Source: Pollenia angustigena (lineage: Eukaryota > Arthropoda > Insecta > Diptera > Polleniidae). From it: a stretch of 64,000 bases of DNA. The notes below the pieces were generated by a model. The model was not told the origin of the DNA and did not search any database. It saw nothing but the letters and a program-made list of their open reading frames with translations. The stretch is from assembly GCA_930367215.1 (NCBI GenBank), contig OV884058.1:199968208-200032207 (forward strand), read 5' to 3'. Of the stretch, positions 56,982 through 64,000 are shown in pieces; position 1 is the stretch's first letter, and each line of letters starts with the position of its first letter. Made by a program: the position numbers and the translations under genes.

Positions 56982-57210
56982 AGCTTCGTACAGACGATGG
57001 TCAGATCTTACAATATTGTAAGCAGGCGTTGCCAACAGCAAAATTTTTCTGACAATGGTCCATTGTCAGATGCATTAATTTTGCACATCTGCAAATACAA
57101 ATGAGCTTACAATGTTCACACAGTTGTAAGACATTTTAGCCAATTTTAATGCAATTTAAGCAACGCTGCTTACCAATATTGTAAGATCTGACCATCGCCT
57201 GTACGAAGCT
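56982..57210. mobile_element. 229-bp PIF/Harbinger-like MITE, ~50-bp arms
   Basis: AGCTTCGTACAGACGATGGT at the left continues with CAGATCTTACAATATTG and is mirrored at the right with two or three differences. TTA flanks both ends (56979-56981, 57211-57213). Confidence 0.8.
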
Positions 57211-58399
57211 TTAGTATGGCGTTTTTGTCTACCAATTATTTTTATAGGCCTCCAAAAATTCGTAAAATCAGTGGGCCCTCAAAAGAAGGTATCATTAGTT
57301 CTTGGGCCAAAAGCTAATTCAGACTTGGTGCAATGGCTTAACTATATATGGCAATCAAATGGCTAAGAATTCGCCAAACAAATTTTGTAGAAATTGTATG
57401 CCAAAAATACATTTTAGTGGAATTTGTTTTGTTTTTTTTTTAATATAGTAAAACAAGGTTGTTCAGCTTTGCTTACGGTAAAGCTGAACAACTCTTTTGA
57501 ACATATCAATCCAAATTGTTCCATATTAATTTAATCGTGTTTTGCAAATAAAACAGCTAAACAAAATTTTATTCAATTTGGGCATATTCTTATAGAAAAT
57601 TAAAATTTCCACAAAAAATCTTCTGCATGATTTTTTTTTTTTATAATATTTACGAGTTAAAATATGGGCATTTCCCCAAAATGGTCTAGCTGGATGAAAA
57701 AATAAAATGTTGATTATCATCGTCTTTTATTGTTTATTGTTATAAAAAAGACTTTGTTCTTATAAAAGAATGTTTTCGTAGCATATCTCAGCTGTTTTAT
57801 TTGAGGAAATTGGGCTGGAAACTGGAAAATTTTATATTTTTCTGTATTTTCTACTTCTAAAGACATTTGAATATACTTATTTTACATGCAAGAAATATGT
57901 TATGTTTACACTCTTTCTTCATTATCTCTCCATTACAATCAATTGCAAAAGGAGTATTTAGTTTTTTTGTTAAGGAAATTTGAAGACATTTATGGGAAAA
58001 CGTATAGTGATAATAATAAAAAAATATATGGACAAATCGTACGTTCGTGATCCGTACGTTCGCGACCGTTAAATAAGCCATTTAAACAAAAACCAAGAGA
58101 GATATTTTATTTTGTAAATACTGGACGGAGACCTACATTAATACACTTTTAAAACAAAATAATCAATTTCGAATATTCCGTTCCATTGCGCAGATTTTTA
58201 CATTTCACTACTGTCAGCCAAAGTTGACATCTATTTTGCGTATGTTCGTGAACACACGTTTATAGCTCTTATTATGAAAACTTAAACTAGATGAAATCCA
58301 TCTTTTGCACTTAACATAGAGCTACCCAAATGCTATCGAATAGAAAAAAAAAATGCTAAGAAAAGTTTGGTTTAAATACTTGCAAAAATGAGGAATATC
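57211..58399. other. AT-rich stretch with one perfect hairpin
   Basis: No gene recognised. At 57458-57492 GTTGTTCAGCTTT and AAAGCTGAACAAC form a perfect 13-bp stem with a 9-base loop. Confidence 0.5.
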
Positions 58400-59140
58400 A
58401 AGTTAAATTGCTATATTCGGCTATGCCGAATCTTTGATACCCTCCACCGACAGTTCGAATATTTCAGGATTGGGATCTATATGATATCCGTGTTTGATAT
58501 CCGTGTTGCGATTCCGGTTTAGACCTATATTAAATTATTGACCGACAATCAGAAAGTTTTAAGCTTTTCTTTCTAGAAATTTGAAATAGCTTAAGCAAAA
58601 TATCATGATTCGTAACAGTTTTAGCCGAACTTAAACGATTTTCAGGAGGTGAATTTATATTAGACCCCTGATAAATAATAGACCAATCATCCCAAAATTT
58701 TGCAGAGTGTTTTCTGGTATTAAAAAATATAAATTTTAATAAATTACAATACAGCGGTGCAATTAGTTTTATCGTTTACAGTGAATTTCAGAAGGCTGCT
58801 AAATATGGGATCTGAGGTAAATTATTAATTTCTGGCCATATGAATATAAGTTGGAAGCAATTTTACCGCAATATTACTATCTGCTACGTTTTTAGGCGTA
58901 TTTAATTAATTTACCAGAGTGGGCCTATAGTAAATTATGGCTCGATCATCACGAAATTTATTATTGCGGTTTCTCGTCCTATTAAACTGGGACGTAGCAA
59001 ATTTTATTATGATAGCATTATTAATCACGGTTTTAGGCTTACTAAACTGTTTTCCTAGAGTAGGGTTTATATGCGGCCTAGAGTAAAGTATGAACCGATC
59101 TTCACGAATTTTTACAGTGTGATTTCCAGTCAAATAAAAC
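58400..59140. repeat. dispersed fly repeat starting ATATTCGGCTATGCCGAATC
   Basis: GCTATATTCGGCTATGCCGA then ATACCCTCCACC is, from memory, the start of a common repeat in calyptrate and Drosophila genomes. Downstream, similar blocks recur (AATTATTGACCGACAATCA, AAATTATGGCTCGATCATCA, AAAGTATGAACCGATCTTCA). No coding frame. Confidence 0.45.
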
Positions 59141-60149
59141 GAATTTGGGCAAACACAGAAACAATTATTTTTCCAATTCAAACAAAAATTTGTAGAATCA
59201 AACAATTTTTGTCTGAAATTGGTCCTATAAACAAATTCGCATATTCAAACAATTTATTTGCATTTTGTTTATTGAAAAAAACACCGATTTTTTCAAACAA
59301 ATAATTTAACTGAATCAAACAAAAAGTTTATTGAAATTCATATAAATTTGAAACAAATAATTTTGCTGAATCAAACAAAAAGTTTTTGCACAAGCAATGA
59401 CTGACGCACACACAAGCAAGCACTGTTGGTGAAGATGAAGTAGAGCAGAGCGGCCGGCTGGCTTTGAGACACATTTTTTTGTTGGAATAATTTTTAAACG
59501 AAGTCTTATTAGTTTTTTCTTCATCACTCACTGTTGCTGCATCCTTTCGTTTGCTAATGAAGAAGAAATGTAACCAAAAATGGCGGTAGACCGACTCGAT
59601 ATGTTTTTCGTCATGATTCTACTTTTGTATTTGATGTATTTAAGTAAACAGTTGGAAAAAATTTAATACGGGATTTTGTTTTTTTTACCAACCAAAAATT
59701 TATTTTGTTTCTTATAATGTTGTTGTTGTTTAAAAAGAGCAGTGTTACCACCAACAAGATTCAAAATTACACTTGAGATGAAGCAAAATTACCCGATTTA
59801 AATGAAATTACACCTGATAAAAAATTTAAGTTTTATTAAATAAAAATACATTTACAAAGAAGCAAAAACACAACAAACTCATTAAAACAAGATCAATATT
59901 AGTCAAACTGTTAATTTTATTTAAATTAACAAAAAATAACATTAAAGACTTAAAAAAATTAATAAAACATAAAAAAAACTGCTAAAATAATGAGTTTAAC
60001 TTCCACATTTGGTTGATATTTCTTAGGAAGGTTAAAATGTTCCTTGTTATTGCTTTATCACGGATGCTTTTTAGCCGCATAGAGCTTACGAAAGGTTAGC
60101 TGTCAAACGAACTGTCATACTGTTTTCACTTTTTGATCAGGCATATCAT

Positions 60150-60530
60150 CATGAATAGATTCATGCTTGAACAACGCCACCAAATTATCCAAATATACTT
60201 TGAAAATCAGCATCGATTTTCGCAACTTTAAGGTGACATCATGACATAAATGACGCAACTTTTTTCACAAATGAAGGCGATGTGTTGATTTAGAGAAAAT
60301 AAACTGTCAATTAGACTTCAAGGCCGTGCGATGTGACACTTATTGATTGCTTTCCGTAGGGTTGTGAAGTCTGTGGTTAATGCTGATAAACCAGCAACAA
60401 TCGGTGTCTTGGAGGTCAACATTGTTCATTTTATTCGAAAAAGAGAAACAAAATTGGACGTCTGCAATGCGTTTCGTCAAGGACAGGCGCGGTGTCTATT
60501 TGTTTAAAATCAATTTCAAATGCGATTAAA
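60150..60530 (+). pseudogene. mariner transposase relic, internally deleted
   Basis: N-terminal NRFMLEQRHQIIQIYFENQH (from about 60154) is the first helix of a mariner DNA-binding domain. After a deletion, RPCDVTLIDCF (about 60325-60357) corresponds to the RSCDLTPLDYF motif with the third catalytic Asp, followed in another frame by ADKPATIGVLEVNIVHFIRK, a C-terminal block. Frameshifts and stops throughout. The parent lineage resembles the remnant at 40796-41635. Confidence 0.7.
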
Positions 60531-60635
60531 ATTAATTTTTTTTTTTTTGCGTTGTTAATTTTAAGTTGCATGGTCTTAAATGGTATTTCCCTTTAAATTA
60601 ATAAAATTAATTATATGTTGCAATATTGGAAACAT

Positions 60636-60844
60636 GGGTGCGTTCGTAAATGCATCACTGCGCTGCATCAGTGATTTCAAGTGGTAATATATTTATCAGT
60701 GAAGTAAATGTGGACCGAAAAATTGTGAAGTACTCCACAAAAATAATAGTCACACAATAATATAAGTTATTATTATTCTTTTATCGCCATTCAAAAAAGT
60801 GTGCTTTTCTGATGCAGCGCAGTGATGCATTTACGAACGCACCC
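60636..60844. mobile_element. 209-bp MITE with ~36-bp perfect TIR
   Basis: GGGTGCGTTCGTAAATGCAT at 60636 continues CACTGCGCTGCATCAG and is exactly mirrored at 60809-60844. CAT on both sides (60633-60635, 60845-60847) may be a 3-bp target duplication. Perfect arms suggest a recent insertion. Confidence 0.75.
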
Positions 60845-61558
60845 CATTTCTTCCCCCAGGCAAGTTTTTAGTTTAAATAACTTTTTTCAATAAACTGTAG
60901 GTTCTAAATCATCTTTATCCAAATCTAAGGGTCAATCTTGCGACATTCATTACCAAACTTTTGAAAATGTATGTATGTTTAATAATTGAAGTCGTTTCTT
61001 AAAAAGAAACCGAGACTTTGGTTCAGAAGGATGTGCATTTCTTAGCAACAATATTTAAAAAGAAATAAATGTCATCACTGAAATCGAATCTTGATTTTTT
61101 TTGGGCATCAGAAGTAAAAATTTCAAATTATACCTAAATTACACCTAAGAGAAATTACCCACGCTCTACCCACGACCGTAAAAATTATACCAAATTCGGG
61201 TAATTACCCACAAAGTGGCAACACTGAAAAAGAGTGAAACGTTTTTTTACCTGCTATTGCTTTTGTTGTTTATTTACTACAAACCTCGTCACGCTATTTT
61301 ATCATATTTCCTATTGCTGTACTTTTTTAAAGCGTCCAAAAATAGACTGCATGTGTTTTTTATTGTAGTTCTTATACATATATCACATAAAGAAGTGTTG
61401 CTTACGATCAAATAAAAAAATGCAAAAAGACGACAACATTAAGGAGCGATAAATATTTCATATAAAATTATGAAAACTTGAAACCAATAACGCGTTTATG
61501 ATATTTTTGAATAGTTGTCCACATTTTTGTTGGTCAAATAAAAATCAAACAAAAATAT

Positions 61559-61737
61559 TAATCCAAATTTTTAATATTTTTAATTAGGCTTAAGTTCATC
61601 AAATTTAATTTTCATTAAATTATTTTTATGAAGAAAGGAATTTTACAACATGAAAAATTAATTAAAATTTACTGATAATTTTTCATTCTTGACTCAATCT
61701 GGGCTCGAAGCCAGGCGTTTTTACGGACAGGTTAATT
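61559..61737 (-). mobile_element. family D fragment inserted in family H
   Basis: AATCCAAATTTTTAATATTT through TTTTATGAAGAAAGGAATTT to a degenerate B-box, GGGCTCGAAGCC, then an abrupt return to family H sequence (TTGAATCAGTAAAAAAATTT, matching the complement of 50182-50228). Only tail and box are present. Confidence 0.6.
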
Positions 61738-61824
61738 GAATCAGTAAAAAAATTTGTAGAAATCAAAAAAAAAATTTCAAACAAGCGTTTGTTTGAAAAT
61801 AATTAGGCAATAATTGTTTCTGTG

Positions 61825-62885
61825 AAATCTTATATCATCCCGTGCATTATTCCACCATTTATGTTAATTTTTGTAACAAAATTATCAATTTTTTAGGGTG
61901 GTGGTTTTACATTTTGCTTCATAGCTCTGGTCGTACTAAACCGATTTTGCTGAATTCAAATCCCAAACTGCTCAGGGTAACTACAAGCAATTTGACACCA
62001 AGTTTGTTTATTTCTTTTGAGTTTTTCGAAAGTGAGCGTGTTTTCAACAGGCGGACATGGCTAAATCGGCTTAGAACTTGATATTCTAACATTCCTTTCA
62101 TCATTTCCATAACGCCAACGTGAAAAAAAGATAATTCGCTTATTAATTTCTTGTTGGGAAGCTCACTAGATCATTTTGAAAGTAATTTTTTTTTTTTGTA
62201 ATTTTGTGTTATTAATTAATAAATTAATTAATTAAATTAATTTTAGAGAATCATATTGTTTTTTGGCCTATCAATACATAATTGGTCTAAACATTTTAAA
62301 AACGTAAATGGCATTCAAACTTGCCAGCCTCGCAATTTGTTTGACTTAATGTAACGACTTTTATTAATAATAACCATAAAAAAGGGCATTAACATTAATG
62401 TTTAGGTTTATTTAAAATATTACGATCTTTTTTATTGTTTTTTATTTTATAGTTAGTAATTAAGCCTACTACTACTGGTTATTTTCGTATTTTTAAAAAT
62501 TAAAATGCCATAAATTATAAACTTTTTCAGTTTTTTAATAAAAAAAAAAAAAACAAAAAATTTAAGATTTTAACTAGAAGAGGGAAGATTTTTTTTAGGA
62601 ATGTTTGAAATACTTTTGTTAAGGTTAACAAAATTTGCTCCAAACTCTTTTGGTTTAACAATTTAATTTCTTGTCATTGAAAAACATTTAATTTGTTTTT
62701 AATTTTATTTGATTTTGAAATAAACTTAGAGTACAAAAAAAGACAGAAACACAAGTTGTAGTCTGTCAGCCAGTTGAAAAGTCGAGCTCATTATTTATTG
62801 GTGATCATTATAATGTTATTAAATCGTACAAACAAATTTTACAAAAAATAGAAAAAAAAAATTATAAAAATTAACAAAATAATTA
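61825..62885. other. AT-rich stretch with one possible repeat tail
   Basis: AACAGGCGGACATGGCTAAA then TCGGCTTAGAAC at 62048-62079 resembles, from memory, a transposon tail common in flies. The rest (62130-62885) shows nothing. Confidence 0.35.
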
Positions 62886-63640
62886 GTATTGTGGTTATTT
62901 TGTTGAACTATTTATGGTTTTTAATCCAAATTTTTAATATTTTTTAATTAGGCTTAAGTTCATGAAATTTAATTTTTATTAAATTATTTTTATGAAGAAA
63001 GGAATTTTACAACATGAAATTCAATTAAAATTGTTATTGATAATCTTTCATTCTTGACGTGGCTCGGGCTCGAACCCTGGCCGGCAGGTTACCATGACAT
63101 GTTTCGATCGCAACCACTCGATCTCCTCAGATGGATTTGCCGTCTTACACTCGCAGCCATCGACGACTGCTGACGTCACTAGTCAAACATCAATCCTTAA
63201 ACCAAATTGTATTTTAACATTTGGTAGATCGAAATTTGCTTTCCTGAATGATTATCCATTTTAATTGATTTTACATGTTTTTTCCTTTACTTCTGTAAAA
63301 CATGTAAAATCAATTAAAATGGATAATCATTCAGGAAAGCAAATTTCGATCTACCAAATGTTAAAACACAATTTGGTTTAAGGATTGATGTTTGACTAGT
63401 GACGTCAGCAGTCGTCGATGGCTGCGAGTGTAAGACGGCAAATCCATCTGAGGAGATCGAGTGGTTGCGATCGAAACATGTCATGGTAACCTGCCGGCCA
63501 GGGTTCGAGCCCGAGCCACGTCAAGAATGAAAGATTATCAATAACAATTTTAATTGAATTTCATGTTGTAAAATTCCTTTCTTCATAAAAATAATTTAAT
63601 AAAAATTAAATTTCATGAACTTAAGCCAAATTAACAAAAT
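62886..63640. mobile_element. family D foldback, near-perfect palindromic copy
   Basis: Arms 62951-63281 and 63297-63627 (331 bp each) are almost exact reverse complements about a 15-base spacer, with the same centre from the outer GGCTTAAG to the inner GATTTTACATG, so they contain no net indel. Each arm carries the tRNA-like body: A-box-like GATCGAGTGGTTGCGATC and B-box-like GGGTTCGAGCCC (right arm about 63497-63515). The left terminus AGTATTGTGGTTATTTTG (62886) is present; the right one is missing, as the arm runs into unrelated sequence after 63627. Confidence 0.85.
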
Positions 63641-63815
63641 ATTTTATAATTTTAAGACACTGACATTTTTGTTGCAGTTTTACGAAACCAATAACAAACA
63701 AAAAGGATAGCTGAAGACGTATATTCTAAAAGAATGGCCGATATAGACAACAATAAAAATCAATTTCAAGAAATTTATAAAAACGTCTGACGTCTCCATT
63801 CGTTAAGATACCGAT

Positions 63816-64000
63816 TTAACCCATTAAGGCCCTGCGTTGCGTTTTCGCAACGTTCACTTAAACCTCCCCTCAGGCATTTTGTTGTAACGTGATATTGTTA
63901 TAAAGCACAGTGAAATAAATTTTAACTTAATATCTAATCGACCTGTTTTTGGATTTGTATCATACATAAGTTTTTTTTATAAAAATTTTTACTGCCTGTT
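63816..64000 (+). mobile_element. possible piggyBac-like left end, continues past the window
   Basis: TTAA (63816-63819) then CCCATTAAGGCCC, followed by the hairpin CGTTGCG-TTTT-CGCAACG at 63835-63852. The piggyBac-like element at 4264 starts the same way: TTAA, CCCATTTCTTACC, then an 18-bp palindrome at the same distance (16 against 16 bases after the TTAA), then TTCA. This suggests a related element starts here. Transposase would be outside the window. Confidence 0.4.

Larger units (their letters stand above)
59750..61226. mobile_element. 1477-bp hAT element (CAGTGTTACCAC ends), TSD AAAAAGAG
   Basis: Ends CAGTGTTACCAC and GTGGCAACACTG, with perfect 8-bp duplications AAAAAGAG (59742-59749, 61227-61234) inside family H. 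The ends are rich in AAATTACAC/GTAATTACCC words. It contains a mariner remnant and a 209-bp MITE. No hAT transposase. Confidence 0.85.
59153..61824. mobile_element. TIR family H, copy 2, with two nested insertions
   Basis: Reverse-oriented relative of 50136-51150: left end ACACAGAAACAATTATT, right end AATAATTGTTTCTGTG. The interior matches copy 1 (CAAACAAAAAGTTT, CTGTTGGT, CACGCTATTTTATCAT). It is interrupted by the hAT element 59750-61226 and a family D fragment 61559-61737. Confidence 0.75.

Noticed and set aside
1..64000. CRISPR arrays, bacterial operons, phage or plasmid modules
   Set aside because: No regularly spaced repeats with unique spacers, no Shine-Dalgarno-led gene runs. Introns, TATA boxes and transposon types are those of an insect.

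Overview
The window looks like repeat-dense, AT-rich chromosomal DNA of a higher fly. Brachyceran, perhaps calyptrate, is an inference from the transposon mix, the short introns, the TATA/TCAGT-type promoters and the cuticle-like gene. There are no bacterial operons, rRNA genes or CRISPR arrays. Only two protein genes look functional, both on the minus strand and both with an intron placed directly after the ATG. One (52785-54681) encodes a 581-residue secreted Pro/Gln/Ala-rich repeat protein of cuticle or extracellular-matrix type. The other (23415-23855) encodes a 126-residue secreted protein that I do not recognise. Almost everything else is transposon sequence or relics.

Layout. 1-1124: a LINE endonuclease fragment. 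1393-7568: terminal-inverted-repeat (TIR) elements, including a degraded piggyBac-like element bounded by TTAA and two TAA/TTA-flanked MITEs. 8207-17089: a tandem duplication of about 4.44 kb that cuts a mariner; the complete mariner copy (16735-17974) is a DD41D-type element with two nonsense codons. 18230-23240: two copies of a composite repeat, a 232-bp foldback, a LINE-like tail and a frameshifted unrecognised transposon-type protein. 24325-29246: nested insertions (hAT inside hAT inside a tRNA-box foldback), then a 3.5-kb TTA-flanked element carrying more insertions. 29586-31323: two TIR elements, one with a tRNA-like box. 33860-36903: two adjacent foldback elements with inverted arrays of an 82-bp unit and shared 9-bp target sites, like Drosophila FB. 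37740-43189: dispersed repeats, a deleted mariner and small foldbacks. 43451-47050: a hAT-type element containing two more hAT-type elements, one of which contains a decayed mariner. 48140-52469: repeats and a further hAT nest. 52637-54773: the structural gene with TATA box and polyA signal. 55800-63640: TTA-flanked MITEs, another nested insertion series and a 677-bp near-perfect palindrome. From 63816 a second piggyBac-like end runs off the window.

The genes do not form a pathway. The coherent story is serial insertion: target-site duplications let at least four nests be ordered in time. The least familiar items are the foldback family that carries a tRNA-like Pol III box in its arms, and the FB-like dimer. 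All alignments were done by eye, so boundaries of decayed repeats are approximate.
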